DNA of 64,000 bases from Sulfolobales archaeon HS-7 (lineage in GTDB: Archaea > Thermoproteota > Thermoprotei_A > Sulfolobales > Sulfolobaceae): positions 744,001-808,000 of the forward strand of contig AP024596.1 of assembly GCA_019704295.1 (NCBI GenBank), written 5' to 3'. The notes beneath the pieces were generated by a model. It was not told where the DNA came from. It was given only the letters and a program-made list of their open reading frames with translations, and did not search any database. Shown piece after piece: positions 17,704 to 32,099 of the stretch; the first letter of the stretch is position 1; each line of letters starts with the position of its first letter. The translations under genes were made by a program, and so were the position numbers.

Positions 17704-18285
17704 ATGGAAAGCGAGCAGGATTATATTGAAATGAAACTGTTTGGAAAATGGGATTTCAAAGTAAATATTAGGGATCCCAGTCTTAAGAAATACATATCAA
17801 TTGCTCCCTCAATTTCTATTCATAGTAGTGGCAGGTACCAAAGAAGAAGGTTTGGTAAGTCCAGAATGTTCATAATTGAAAGATTAATGAATGATCTATT
17901 AAGACCTGGGAGAAATAAGGGAAAGAAAATATTAGCATATAACATCATTAGGATGGCGTTCGAAATAGTAGCTGCTAGAACCCATGAAAATCCTCTACAA
18001 GTGCTTATAAGGGCAATTGAAAACGCTGCCCCTAGGGAAGAGACTACTAGGATAATGTACGGAGGAATAGTGTATTATGTAGCAGTTGATGTTTCACCAC
18101 AACGAAGAGTCGACTTAGCATTAAGGAATTTATGTTTAGGGGCTAGGCAAGCATCTTTTAACAAACCAATTCCAATCGAAGAGGCGTTAGCAGAGGAAAT
18201 AATAGCCGCAGCTAATAATGATGAAAAAAGCTTTGCAATCAAAAGGAAGGAAGAGATAGAAAGAATTGCGTTAAGTTCGAGATAA
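17704..18285 (+). CDS. rps7: Ribosomal protein uS7 (S7)
   Basis: A 193-residue primary 16S rRNA-binding protein of the small-subunit head. Clear family segments: [27 protein letters not shown] (helices 1-2), [22 protein letters not shown] (conserved motif), [19 protein letters not shown], and [13 protein letters not shown] near the C-terminus. In most archaeal str operons rps7 follows rps12 on the same strand; here it is on the opposite strand, with its own promoter and a modest site (AAGGTG) before the ATG. Downstream lies a decayed transposon. Confidence 0.95.
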   Translation: MESEQDYIEMKLFGKWDFKVNIRDPSLKKYISIAPSISIHSSGRYQRRRFGKSRMFIIERLMNDLLRPGRNKGKKILAYNIIRMAFEIVAARTHENPLQVLIRAIENAAPREETTRIMYGGIVYYVAVDVSPQRRVDLALRNLCLGARQASFNKPIPIEEALAEEIIAAANNDEKSFAIKRKEEIERIALSSR

Positions 18286-18740
18286 CAGTTGTTTTTCCCT
18301 TACATATTAACTGTTCTACGATGAGTCGGATTCCCTATATCATTTCACCAAAAATTTTTACGGCAGTAAGATATTTATAGTTTTTCTATAAAAATGTAAG
18401 AATAACTCAACCTAAGAAGCAAGATATTCTCTCAGGATTTTAGGTGGAACGAAGTTAAAAAAACTCTAATAGCGGTTTATAAGCAACTCTATTCTCTCTG
18501 ACCTTTATTTCAACCGCTATAGTAAGTGTTAAGAAATCCCTCACTAAGCCTTAATTGTCCTCGCCTACTTAATAATAAATAAGGTGTTACAATAGGTTAG
18601 AACTCGTTTATTCACCCTCCAGCGTTCTAGAAATTACTTCATTTATCTTCATAGCGGTTTAAAAGGGGCGGAAGAACCTTGAGGGCGGATACCCCACCCT
18701 TGTAGTAAAGGATAAATAGTTGTGATTCACGATTCTCCTA
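18286..18740. other. Insertion-element debris between rps7 and the TnpB relic
   Basis: About 455 bp. Repeat B copy 2 occupies 18343-18425. The motif ATAGCGGTTT occurs at 18468 and 18653, with its inverse AACCGCTATA at 18511; the same motif follows DDE transposase fragments at 5.28 and 57.4 kb, so these are likely IS ends. No gene recognised. Confidence 0.45.
18343..18425 (+). repeat. Dispersed repeat B, copy 2
   Basis: ATTTCACCAAAAATTTTTACGG followed by GTAAGATATTTATAG, TTTCTATAAAA and AACTCAACC; closest to copy 1 at 5062. Confidence 0.55.
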
Positions 18741-19965
18741 ATGCTCTATGTGGGGTTTAGATTTAGGGCTTACGTGAAGCGACATTGAGGGCATTAAGGG
18801 CCAGGTTAAAGTTGACGTACGAAACAACACTTTGCGATAAGCAGATTTTTATTTCTATTCGAGGAGTTAACAGTTTTAACCCAAACCGAGTTGAGGAAAC
18901 TCGCCCTAAACCTGAGGAAGCAGAACGAAGAGTATAGAATACCGCACTCTCAAGTTGCTCAGAATATTTCGGATCGCTTTTACTAGGCTAGACGGAGGTT
19001 CTTTGACGAAATAGTGCATTTTCTTAGGAAGAAGCGTAAGTGGTTTTCCCTGGTCTACCCGCAGAGCTGTTGGAAAGTCCTGAGCGTAAGGAAGGTAAGG
19101 AAGAAGAGTAGGGAGGCAGGGAAGGGGCAACTCAAGGAGTTGGTTAAGTTAAGTTTTTCCACTTAGACGTCTTCAAGTTTTTATAAACGGGGACGTCCCC
19201 CTGGACAAGGTCAAGATAGTTATCGTAAAGTTGACGCCTTCGGAGAGAGTCTACATGTCCTTCATGTTCGAGAGATAGAAGTTCCTCAAGCTACCTCAGG
19301 TCAACAAGACCGTTGTGCTGGACATAGGTGTCAAGAACCTCATCATGACGTCAGATGGGGGAGTACTTCTCCAATCTCAGCCCTTACAGGATGGCCTTGT
19401 GGAAGGTGAGGCGCTTGCATAAGATCCTGTCCTGGAAGGAGTTCCTCTCTAAGAACTAGTTCGATACAAAAGTGAAGTTGTCCGAGGTCTACGAGTACCT
19501 TAAGAACCTCAGGAGAGACCTTCACATAAAACTTGGTAAATACTTAGCAAAGAACTACGACGTTCTCATCATGGAGGACGCAAACGTCAAGAAGCTTGTG
19601 GGCAAGCCCCTCCGAAAAACCAGTACACATAACGTAACCTTCCACTAGATGAAGTCCTCCTTGAAATACTAGATGCAAAAGCACGGTAAACGATCACTCT
19701 CGCGAATCCTGTATACACGTCCAAAACATGTGTCAAACGAGGTAACGTGGAGGAAGACCTAACCCATCTTGATCTAACGTTCTCCTGTCCCTAATCTGGG
19801 CGGGTCACTGACCATGATTCCAACGCCTCTCTGAACATTTTGAGTAATTCCTGCAACCCTTAGGACCTGTGAAGCTACATCCCCCTCCGGTTCTTAGGTA
19901 CTAGTCAGGTGGAACCGTGAATCTGGAAGCCCCTTCTAGTGTAGAGTGTTCACCATCGTAACACA
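18741..19965 (+). pseudogene. tnpB: Decayed TnpB (IS200/IS605 OrfB) gene
   Basis: A nearly full-length but badly broken TnpB-like gene. The N-terminal GFRFRAYVK segment is at about 18747, YETTLR-like and yeast-like helix segments follow, [19 protein letters not shown] residues (RuvC I) occur at 19318-19355, YDVLIMEDANVKKLVGK (RuvC II, with the catalytic Glu) at 19558-19605, the zinc-ribbon remains near 19720-19790, and DHDSNASLNIL (RuvC III) at 19808-19840. Many stops and frameshifts separate these pieces, so no functional RNA-guided nuclease can be made. Right-end DNA similar to that at 33.57 and 51.97 kb follows at 19920-19950. Confidence 0.75.
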
Positions 19966-20025
19966 CCGAACTTTTGATTAAAACCTTGGAAGCTATGAAT
20001 CTGGAAGCTTACTTCCTAAATGGTA

Positions 20026-20469
20026 TTATCTCACTGGTTTCTGTTTTTTCCCCTTATAGAGGGCATCTAATGAAACTCCATTGACCATTATTACCTTATA
20101 TCTTACTCCTGGGAGGTCTCCCATCGATTTTCCAAGAGTACCTCCTATTCCTGCGATGATCACCTCATCATGCTCATCTATAAAGTTCACTCCTCCATCT
20201 CCAGGAACAAAAGCAGTTACCACTCTTCCATCTTTTACTAATTGAACTCTAACGCACTTCCTAACTGCCGAATTTGGTTGTCTAGACTCTATTCCTACTT
20301 TTTCAAGTACTATGCCACGTGTCATTGGAGCCTTTCCTAAAGGATCAAATTTCTCCTTTAAACGTAATACCCGTATCTTATACGCTCTTAAACTCCATTT
20401 AAACTTCTTTCTCTTCAGTTTCAACTTTCTTGATGCAAATAAACCCTTCGGTGATTTACTTCCTGTCAT
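20026..20469 (-). CDS. rps12: Ribosomal protein uS12 (S12)
   Basis: A 147-residue decoding-centre protein. It has the archaeal N-terminal basic extension, the [15 protein letters not shown] loop (KPNSA motif with Lys replaced by Arg-Gln), [20 protein letters not shown] and the [12 protein letters not shown] segment. It is the last gene of the minus-strand unit rpoH-rpoB-rpoA1-rpoA2-rpl30e-nusA-rps12, 4 bp after nusA. The TnpB relic lies immediately downstream, where other archaea often have rps7 and tuf. Confidence 0.96.
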   Translation of the reverse strand: MTGSKSPKGLFASRKLKLKRKKFKWSLRAYKIRVLRLKEKFDPLGKAPMTRGIVLEKVGIESRQPNSAVRKCVRVQLVKDGRVVTAFVPGDGGVNFIDEHDEVIIAGIGGTLGKSMGDLPGVRYKVIMVNGVSLDALYKGKKQKPVR

Positions 20470-20473
20470 TTTC

Positions 20474-20899
20474 TCACTCTATTATGACTGAGTCAATGTC
20501 TTTATATCTCTTCAAAATAAGTTTAGCTCTCTGAACGTTTCTTCCGTTCTTACCAATTGCAATACCTTTATCATTAAAGTCGACCCTGATATGCATTACT
20601 TTCTTTGAGTTATTCTGGACAATCTTTATCGCTCTTACTCTCGCAGGGGCCATTATGTTCTCAACTAGTTTCTCCATATCATCGTTATACTCGACTATCT
20701 CTATGTCCTTTCCAATAACGTTCTTAAGTTTTCTAACATTAGTCCCCCCCTTGCCTATCGCTAACCCAGTCTGTCCTGGATTAACGAGGAATATTATCCT
20801 ATCCTCGGTAATAATGCAATCTCTTGCAGTTACCCTTGTAACGTCTTGGAAAAGCGACATATACTTTAGTTCTTCTGGCGTTAATTTTATATCAGGCAT
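20474..20899 (-). CDS. nusA: NusA-like KH-domain transcription factor
   Basis: A 141-residue archaeal NusA, consisting only of the two KH domains and lacking the S1 and N-terminal polymerase-binding parts of bacterial NusA. KH signatures are [19 protein letters not shown] (about 46-64) and [18 protein letters not shown] (about 112-129). Expected to bind RNA during transcription. It is 6 bp after rpl30e and 4 bp before rps12 in the RNA polymerase operon, the standard archaeal order. Confidence 0.92.
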   Translation of the reverse strand: MPDIKLTPEELKYMSLFQDVTRVTARDCIITEDRIIFLVNPGQTGLAIGKGGTNVRKLKNVIGKDIEIVEYNDDMEKLVENIMAPARVRAIKIVQNNSKKVMHIRVDFNDKGIAIGKNGRNVQRAKLILKRYKDIDSVIIE

Positions 20900-20905
20900 A
20901 AAAGC

Positions 20906-21199
20906 TTATTCACCTCTAATTTCTAATCCCTCCGCCTCAATAACTCCTATACATGATATCATATACGGTTTACCTAATAGAGCCCCTAACTCATAACCCG
21001 AGCCGTTATATATCTGAACGGGGATATTGGAAGCCGTACATAATCCTAATATTTCATTTTTCAACTCATCATTTATATTATTAGATAAAAACACATATTT
21101 ACATTTACCTTTTTTTATTGCCTTTATTGTTGTCTTAGATCCGATCACGTATTTACCGGTTCTAACAACCTGCTTTATATCAATATTAGGTTTTGAAAT
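20906..21199 (-). CDS. rpl30e: Ribosomal protein eL30, apparent ATT start
   Basis: Large-subunit protein of the L7Ae/L30e fold: IGSKTTIKAIKKGKCKYVFLS, then LGLCTASNIPVQIYNGSGYELGALLGKPYMISCIGVI. The only GTG start (21148) would give 80 residues and cut off the conserved first helix. The same frame runs upstream as I-S-K-P-N-I-D-I-K-Q-V-V-R-T-G-K-Y to the TGA of rpoA2, matching the family N-terminus, but contains no ATG, GTG or TTG. An ATT at 21197-21199 has a GGTGA ribosome site six bases before it, made from the end of rpoA2; I take this as the start (98 residues). Translational coupling to rpoA2 is likely. Confidence 0.85.
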   Translation of the reverse strand: MSKPNIDIKQVVRTGKYVIGSKTTIKAIKKGKCKYVFLSNNINDELKNEILGLCTASNIPVQIYNGSGYELGALLGKPYMISCIGVIEAEGLEIRGE

Positions 21200-21205
21200 T
21201 TCATT

Positions 21206-25020
<3,815 letters not shown>

Positions 25021-25028
<8 letters not shown>

Positions 25029-28000
25029 TTAGGCCCACCTTATCACCTAAATTTAATCTTGGTGAGATTCCCATACTCATGAGTTCTTGTAATAGTAGTT
25101 TGAATGCGTAAGAAACAGTTACTTGGGACAAATTATATTTATCCTTGTGAATAGGACATTCATACTTCCCGGTGTTTCTATTATACCATCCTACATATCC
25201 GCATTGCTCGCAGACATAAATTGTAGCCTTATCCGAATTATCTAACAGCCTATCTTTCAATAGGAGCACAGTTCCGTATCCAATGAGGCAATCCCTTTCC
25301 ATCTCTCCAAACCTTAGTCCTCCCTCTCTTGCCCTTCCTTCTGTAGGTTGCCTAGTTAGAATCTGCACAGGACCACGAGCTCTCGCATGCATTTTATCTG
25401 CCACCATATGATGGAGTTTTTGATAATATACCACGCCGAAATACACTCTAGCTTTGATCTTTTGTCCCGTTCTCCCATCATAAACTACCTCAGTACCATC
25501 AGGTAAATGTCCATATCCTTTTAGACCTGCCTCAATCTTATCTATAGCTTCTTTATAGAACGCAGTCGCATCGACTAGGTTTCCAGAAAGAGACGCGTAT
25601 TTTCCTGCTAATCCTTCCATAAGCTGACCGAGAGTCATTCTTGATGGAAATGCGTGAGGATTAATTATTAAATCAGGTACTATACCTTCTGTTGTATATG
25701 GCATATCGGCTTGTGAGAACAGCATACCTATCACTCCTTTTTGTCCGTGTCTGGAAGCAAACTTATCACCAATTTCCGGGATACGGAGATCACGAGTTCT
25801 CACCTTAACCAGTTTGTTACCCTCCGATGTCTCAGTTATCATTACCAAATCGACTACCCCCTCCTCACCATGTCTCGCCATAACTGACGCATCCCTTTTT
25901 GATTGTTCTGCTGTCAATTCCTTGAATTCCTGAAGGAACCTTGGAGGACTTACCTTACCTATTAATACGTCACCTCCTTTTACCTCCACTTCTGGCGAAA
26001 TTACACCGTTATCCTCTAAGTTTCTGTAATATTCTTTCCCTTTATATCCACTTACGCCAGGCTCTGGAGCCTGAATTTTATCCTCCTGTCCTCCTGCATA
26101 TTTCAACTCCTCTGTGGAATAAAGTCTAAAGAATGTGGATCTATACATTCCCCTTTCTACAGCGGTTTTATTCATTATTAGAGAATCTTCAATGTTATAC
26201 CCCGAAAAGGACATTATTGCCACCACTGCGTTAGCGCCAGCAGGCCTATTGTTATATCCTATGAGATCTATTATCCTTGTAGTTACGACGGGTTTCTGCG
26301 GGTAGTGAAGTAGATGGGCTCTAGTATCAGTTCTTAGCTGATAGTTTACACTGTAAATACCTAGAGCTTGCTTTGCCATAGCTGATTGATAAGTATTACG
26401 GGGGGATTGGTTATGTTCTGGAAAAGGTATAATGGATGCCGTTATTCCCAATACTGAAGGTGGCCAAATCTCTAAGTGAGTATGCGCCTTGGTAATTTCT
26501 TTCTCATCCAATGCGATAAAGGTATTTTCCTCTTCATCGGCATCTAAAAATTCTATTTTACCCTCCTTGACAAGATCGTCAAAGGTCTTAACTCCATTTT
26601 CTAATTTCGTAATATCTTCTTCTGCTACTTTGGGCTTACCATCTTGTACTACTATGAGCGGTCTTCTAACCCTGCCCGAATCACAATTAATATACACTTC
26701 ATCTATGCTATCATTAACATAGTGAGAAACGTTAACTTCATAGTTTATCTCTCCTTCTCTCCTTCTCCTCCTTATATCTTCCGCTAATTGTTCGCCATCA
26801 GGATGATACCCTATAAGCCTTCCATTTAGAATTACTTTACTCCAAGTACTGAAATCTGATGGAGAACTGCCTTCGTTTATTTTCCTTAATATTTCGTCTT
26901 GACTCAGGACATTTAAGTCCCATAAAAACCTCTCTATATATTTTTCAGGTACTCCAACGGATATCTGTGCCATTAACGCTAAATTCTTAACTAAACCGCT
27001 GTTAGGTCCTTCTGGTGTTTCGAATGGACACATTCTTCCCCATTGCGTACCGTGCAGATCCCTTGCCTCAAAATGAGGTTGCCCTCTCGTTAGGGAAGAG
27101 ACGACACGCCGTAAATGGCTTAGTGAGGAGAGAATGTTTGTCCTATCTAGAAGCTGACTAACTCCCGTTCTACCTCCTACCCAGTTTCCGGTAGCTAGCG
27201 CATGTTTTATTCTGTCTGTTATTATGTCCGGTCTCACCATAGAACTGACAGTTATTCTCCTTCCTCTTTGTTTTGATTTTTCAAGTTGATAGGTTAAATC
27301 CTTAACAAATGCCTTAAATGCAATTCTGAAAAGTGATGCAAATAAATCTCCCGCAAGCTTTAATCTCTTATTCGCATAGTGATCTTTATCGTCAGGTTCC
27401 CTCCTACCAAGGTACAGTTCCAGTAATTTATTTGTAGCCCAGCATAAGTATAATGCCTTCTTTTTTCTATCAGAAGGATTAAGACCTAAATGTGGTAGGA
27501 AATATTTGTCTAATATTTGTTCTGCTTTTTGTATTCTACTCTCTCTTTTTTGGCCTATCGCAACTCTATTGCCTATAAAGTCGAGTGCATCTTCCACTGT
27601 AGTAATCGAAGAGGCTTGTTCCAATGAAGGAAATAACTCATTTTGAATTTCATTATCAAGAGATACTGAGTAAACAATGTCCCTATCAGAAGTTATACCT
27701 AATGCTCTTACCAATATTATGAAGGGAATTTTACCTGGGATGGAGGGAAACGACACTTGGATGGTTCCCTCCTTGTTCCTCTCTAAGGTCACTGGCACTC
27801 TGTATCCTGCCGTACTTGAGATTATCTTCGCGGTATGTGTTATATTTGCTCCAGTTTTCCCTTCGTCTGTTAAAACTTTATTTATAGCCAAATCCTCTTG
27901 AGTTACTATAACCCTTTCGCTTCCGTTAACTATAAAATAACCTCCAGGATCTTCAGGATCTTCACCAATTTCTACCAGTTTATTTCTATCAAAGCTTGAT

Positions 28001-28380
28001 AACGGATCTACGCTAGATTTTAACATTATTGGTAAATCACCAATGTAGACTTCTTCTGGTTCTCCCTCAATATTATTTTCAATAGGTGTCATTGTTAAAA
28101 AGATGGGCGCGGCATACGTTAGATTCCTCAGCCTAGCTTCCATAGGTGTAATCTGTCTTTCAGATCTGTCAGATTCCCTTATTCGTGGATATCCGATTCT
28201 AACACTTCCCAACTTAATTTTAAGGCCTGGTATTTCTGTGGTTATCTCACCCTGTTCATCAATTATTTGTTGTAGAGTTGCTGTTACGAAAGTGTTAAAG
28301 GAGTCCAAATGTTGTCTTACTAGTCCTTTAGAGGTAAAGTAATTCTTTATTAAAGACCATCTACCCTCTACGGTTAGCAT
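25021..28380 (-). CDS. rpoB: RNA polymerase subunit B (Rpo2)
   Basis: A 1119-residue second-largest subunit, undivided as in Crenarchaeota. Seen in order: protrusion and lobe domains, fork region ([22 protein letters not shown] residues near 435-455), hybrid-binding domain with [26 protein letters not shown], the conserved [13 protein letters not shown] loop, the wall, and a C-terminal zinc ribbon [23 protein letters not shown]. It starts 7 bp after rpoH and overlaps rpoA1. Confidence 0.97.
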
Positions 28381-28387
28381 AGATCAT

Positions 28388-28636
28388 TTACCCCGATATT
28401 ACATATCTATATAGTATAAATTCTCCTGCTGTAGGATTTTTGCGTGTTATCCTTATAATGTCTCCAGGTTTAGCTCCTATAGCTCTTGCAATAGGATCTG
28501 AAGCCCTTATCCAAGGTAACTCCTCAGGCTTTACTCCTAGCTCTTTTAGTATTTTTACTGCCTCCGCTAGAGGAAGTTTCTCATGTTTTGGTACAAGAAC
28601 ATGATTTAAGGGGTTAAACTTTTTTGAGGATCGCAT
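28388..28636 (-). CDS. rpoH: RNA polymerase subunit H (Rpo5)
   Basis: An 82-residue subunit equivalent to the C-terminal domain of eukaryotic RPB5. Signature residues: [22 protein letters not shown] at the N-terminus and [40 protein letters not shown]. It is the first gene of the polymerase operon; the upstream 420 bp contain repeat debris, so its promoter should lie within the first 60 bp. Confidence 0.96.
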   Translation of the reverse strand: MRSSKKFNPLNHVLVPKHEKLPLAEAVKILKELGVKPEELPWIRASDPIARAIGAKPGDIIRITRKNPTAGEFILYRYVISG

Positions 28637-29058
28637 AATACCTCACAAATTAGTAGTTCCATATATGCATGTGGTATTATTAAATCTATATTTTCAGCTA
28701 AAGTTTATCTTCTGTTCTACGCTATTGTAGAAAATAATCACCTAACCAAGTTAAGACTATGATTGTTCATCTAAGATCGTGTTATACTTCCTTAACAGTG
28801 ATGTTACGCGAATTTCACTAAAGATGAGACAATTTCGAAAATGGGGAAAATCTCACTAACAAGAGTACAAATTAGCTGAATTTCTATTAAAGTAGAGAAA
28901 GAACTCAACCTTACAATATAAGCTCCCTCAAAGAAATAGAAAGTATTACGTTTACGCCGTAGAGAAGAGTAAAGACGTTAGCGTAAGGGAAACTTGCATT
29001 GGCCTTTAGATAAGATCATGCAACTAGCATTAGGGGTGTTATAGGATATCACCTAAAG
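28637..29058. other. Intergenic region with repeat B
   Basis: About 420 bp between rpoH and tRNA-Ala, containing repeat B copy 3 (28805-28920) and further related sequence to about 29000. The part next to rpoH (28640-28690) is AT-rich and presumably holds the operon promoter. Confidence 0.45.
28805..28920 (+). repeat. Dispersed repeat B, copy 3
   Basis: AATTTCACTAAAGATGAGAC, ATTTCGAAAATGGGGAAAATC, AAATTAGCTGAATTTC and AAAGTAGAGAAAG; very similar to copy 5 at 56755 over about 105 bp. Confidence 0.65.
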
Positions 29059-29132
<74 letters not shown>

Positions 29133-29216
29133 TTAACAACTATTATTCGATAATTGCCTTATAAATTCGCTCGTGTAAAAGTCTTGATATAATCGGATAA
29201 AAACACTTGACAGATT

Positions 29217-30257
29217 ATACTTGGTCAGACCTTAAAGAGCAAGATTTATATTTCGTGAGTAATACGAAATTGTTATTTCGAAATCCAGCATGCACGGAAT
29301 AAGGCTTAACAAGAAGCAAGAGGAGGATTAACGCAGTGAAAGACGTGAGGGACGGGATAAGGGATGTCGCGAGGAAGTACGACGTGTCCATCTTCACCGT
29401 ATACAAGTGATTGGGGAGGGATGATCCGAGCGCGAAACCGAGGAGTCATGAAAATAAAGGACGAGGAAAAACTCGTCAAGATCTTGGAAAAGAGTCCTAG
29501 AGACTTGGGGTTGAACTGTGATTTTTGGACATTGAAGCTCGTAGCCTACGTGCTTGAGAGGGAGTTCTGGGTAAAGTACAACCCAAGGAGCTTGGGCCCA
29601 GTCCTCAACAAGTTGGACTTCAAGTACAAGAAGGTCAAGAGAACCTACGTAAGGGACGAGAAGGCCGTGGAGGGATGGGTTAGGGAACAAGGGGAGAGAC
29701 TTTTTAAAAAAATAGCCGAGGGATACAAGGTACACGTCTTTGTCGTGTCGCCCGTAAACAAGGGTTGGATGAAGGCAGGAGCAGGGGTAAAAGTTAACCC
29801 CAAGAGGAAGAGGTTTGCAGTAATAGGAGGAATAATGATAAGCAAAGCGGGAATAACCTTTACCTACTCGACCTACAAGAAGCCCTCGTTGAATTCCGAG
29901 GATATCATACTTGAGAAAGGTGATAAAGGACGAGAAGGTCGTGGTGATAATGGACAACACCAGAATCCAAGGAAATAGAGTGAGGAAATTCCTTGAGGAG
30001 AACGGCGTGGATTTCGTTTACTTACCGCCCTACTCCCCAGACAAGAGCCCAGCTGAGGGACCTTGGGCGATCCTCAAGAGAAAGCTCTACTCCAAGATCT
30101 ACACGGACTTCGAGACGTTAACGTGAGACGCAAGAAGGTTTCTACGTTCGATATCCAAGAGAGTAGGTGACCTCGTATACAGTGTGAAAAGGTGTGGTGA
30201 ACCCCAGACGTCAATACTGAGTGAAGTTCCCTTGTCCTTTAAAGCCTGACGGAGTAT
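29217..30257 (+). mobile_element. IS630-family element (ISC1048-like) with terminal inverted repeats
   Basis: About 1.04 kb bounded by imperfect inverted repeats. The left end is ATACTTGGTCAGACCTTAAAG and the right end, read inward, is ATACTCCGTCAGGCTTTAAAG; both continue into a CAAG tetranucleotide. The length and the IS630-type transposase match ISC1048 of Sulfolobus. Flanking TA bases are visible on the left (29215-29218). A second, isolated right end lies at 5969-6056. The transposase is broken, so the copy is inactive on its own. Confidence 0.85.
29289..30126 (+). pseudogene. Broken IS630-family transposase
   Basis: Remains of a single transposase. The N-terminal helix-turn-helix region (KLNKKQEEE, then VRDGIRDVARKYDVSIFTVYK) begins near 29289 but has a stop and a shift. 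The central part is open from 29449 to 29978, and the C-terminal part continues in another frame from 29911: VVVIMDNTRIQGNRV, then FVYLPPYSPDKSPAEGPWAILKRKL, which contains the Asp and Glu of the DDE triad. A frameshift near 29920-29935 and an early stop around 29330 and 29410 separate the pieces. Confidence 0.8.
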
Positions 30258-30301
30258 GATATGCTACTATTTATTCATCATGCTGTCAAAGTCCTCATCG
30301 T

Positions 30302-31576
30302 TCATATTTTTTCCACAATATCATCTAACTTATCAAATTCTACTTTCTGCTGATATTTATTTTTAAGGTTCTTTAAAATCAGTGTATTTTCCTTTAGTTC
30401 TTTGTTGCCTAATATAATTGCGTAGTCAAATTGAAGTTCGCCATAATGGGATAGTAATTTCCCTATAGATGTCTGTTTTTGATTGATAACCACAGAATAT
30501 CCTTTTTTTCTCAACATAGAAATTTTTTTATAAGCTTTGATAAGAGCCTCATCATTAAGAGCAATAAGCACAATCTTTTTTCCTTCAATTTTCAGCTCAC
30601 GCAGTTGTTCAGCTGTTCTTTCAACACCTATTGCAAATCCTATAGCTGGAGTAGGCGGACCGCCATAAAGCTCTACTAACTCATCATATCTTCCTCCACC
30701 TGCTATACTATAGGGAAGCGAATCGTATATCACCTCAAATATTATGCCAGTATAATATGCAAGACCTCTTACAAATCCTGGATTTGTTATGTGTTTTATA
30801 CCAAATCTATCCAGAGTATCAGATACACGTTTTAGATAGTTTATCTCACTCACGCTATCATTGAGATTAAGTACTTCAGCCTCGGCTTGGAGTTTATCTA
30901 AAGTTTTATTATCGGTATTATCACTCTTAATAAGTTTTAATACAAACTCTAAGTGCTTTTCATCACGTATGAAATTAGATAGCTTCTCCTGTGCCTCATC
31001 AAACAGTCTCTTATCTATATAGTGTAATAGAGAGGCTTGTGTATCTCTATCAACATTATATTTTTCCATAATTCTTCTTAATATGCCTATATTTCCTAGT
31101 TTTATTTCTATATTCTCAGTAAAATCTAATTCCTCGTAAAAGTTATGAAGTAAAAGAATAACTTCTATATCCGACCAAAGACCTTTCTCACCAAACATCT
31201 CTATACCCGCTTGCCTAAATTCCCTATATCTCCCATTTTGAGGCTCGTCATATCTATAAACAGTTCCAGAGTAATAGAGTCTTACTGGCTTTGGAAATGA
31301 GAGCATGTACCTCAAGAATACCCTTACTGCACTTGGAGTAATCTCGGGTCGTAGAGATAAAAGTCTACCAGCCTTATCCTGAAATACGTACATGGTCTTA
31401 CTTATTTCCTCACCACTTTTTTTAGCAAAAAGTTCAAAATTCTCAACTACAGGAGTTATTATCTCGTTATATCCCGCTCTACTCACTACTGTTTTAAAGG
31501 TTCTAATTACATATTCAATTTTCTCTGCTTCCTCACCATAATAGTCTTGCATTCCACGAGGAGGTTGAAAGTTCAC
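30302..31576 (-). CDS. hisS: Histidyl-tRNA synthetase
   Basis: A 424-residue class II synthetase. Motif 1 is near the N-terminus (FQPPRGMQDYYGEEAEKIEYV), motif 2 is YRYDEPQNGRYREFRQAGIEMFG (about 108-130), the histidine-specific segments are RGLAYYTGIIFEV and GGGRYDELVELYGG, motif 3 is PAIGFAIGVERT, and a C-terminal anticodon-binding domain follows. It is 9 bp downstream of the putative tRNA endonuclease subunit gene on the same strand. Confidence 0.95.
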   Translation of the reverse strand: MNFQPPRGMQDYYGEEAEKIEYVIRTFKTVVSRAGYNEIITPVVENFELFAKKSGEEISKTMYVFQDKAGRLLSLRPEITPSAVRVFLRYMLSFPKPVRLYYSGTVYRYDEPQNGRYREFRQAGIEMFGEKGLWSDIEVILLLHNFYEELDFTENIEIKLGNIGILRRIMEKYNVDRDTQASLLHYIDKRLFDEAQEKLSNFIRDEKHLEFVLKLIKSDNTDNKTLDKLQAEAEVLNLNDSVSEINYLKRVSDTLDRFGIKHITNPGFVRGLAYYTGIIFEVIYDSLPYSIAGGGRYDELVELYGGPPTPAIGFAIGVERTAEQLRELKIEGKKIVLIALNDEALIKAYKKISMLRKKGYSVVINQKQTSIGKLLSHYGELQFDYAIILGNKELKENTLILKNLKNKYQQKVEFDKLDDIVEKI

Positions 31577-31585
31577 TTGTTTTCA

Positions 31586-32044
31586 CTAAAAGACATTACT
31601 TTCCGATAGATTATAATATGTTATATCTCCGTACTTATCGATTATTGCTAAAAATAATTCTTTGGAATTTTTCCTAGAAAATCTAAGTATCTCGAAAATC
31701 TTGCTAGGGTATATCTCCTCATTTTCACTCACAATATATATCACCGCGTATGGTTCCCCTTCTTTACTAGTTAAAAGAAGTAATGATGATTCGAATGGAC
31801 CATCTTCTAACACTCTTCCTTTCTCCCTTAAATCAACATAAACGATAAATTTCTTCCACAACGTTATATCGCGACGGTATAACGACAATATAATCTCCTG
31901 AAATTCCGATTTCTTGCCTTTCATTATTATATTTAATTTCGATTTAAATAACAAATACAATATCTCAAACACATCCCTGTAACGCTTATCTTTAAAGAGC
32001 TCATCAATATTATTAATATAAATATTTTCAGTTTCCTCCGACAC
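31586..32044 (-). CDS. tRNA-splicing endonuclease, probable structural (beta) subunit
   Basis: A 152-residue protein whose C-terminal half resembles the EndA fold: WKKFIVYVDLREKGRVLEDGPFESSLLLLTSKEGEPYAVIYIV corresponds to the VYRDLR-RGY-VK-G segment. The catalytic Tyr-His-Lys triad is not seen (there is no histidine in the segment), as expected for the non-catalytic partner in the crenarchaeal two-subunit enzyme that cuts bulge-helix-bulge introns. The catalytic subunit is not in the window. The intron in tRNA-Phe at 12247 would be a substrate. Family assignment is by motif resemblance only. Confidence 0.6.
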   Translation of the reverse strand: MSEETENIYINNIDELFKDKRYRDVFEILYLLFKSKLNIIMKGKKSEFQEIILSLYRRDITLWKKFIVYVDLREKGRVLEDGPFESSLLLLTSKEGEPYAVIYIVSENEEIYPSKIFEILRFSRKNSKELFLAIIDKYGDITYYNLSESNVF

Positions 32045-32099
32045 CGTACTCTACTTGTTCATAAATTCAAAATTATAGGTTAATTAGTATTATCTTTAT

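Noticed and set aside
29394..29960. Minus-strand open frame of 188 codons across the IS630 element
   Set aside because: It is the antisense shadow of the transposase, which has clear family residues on the plus strand.
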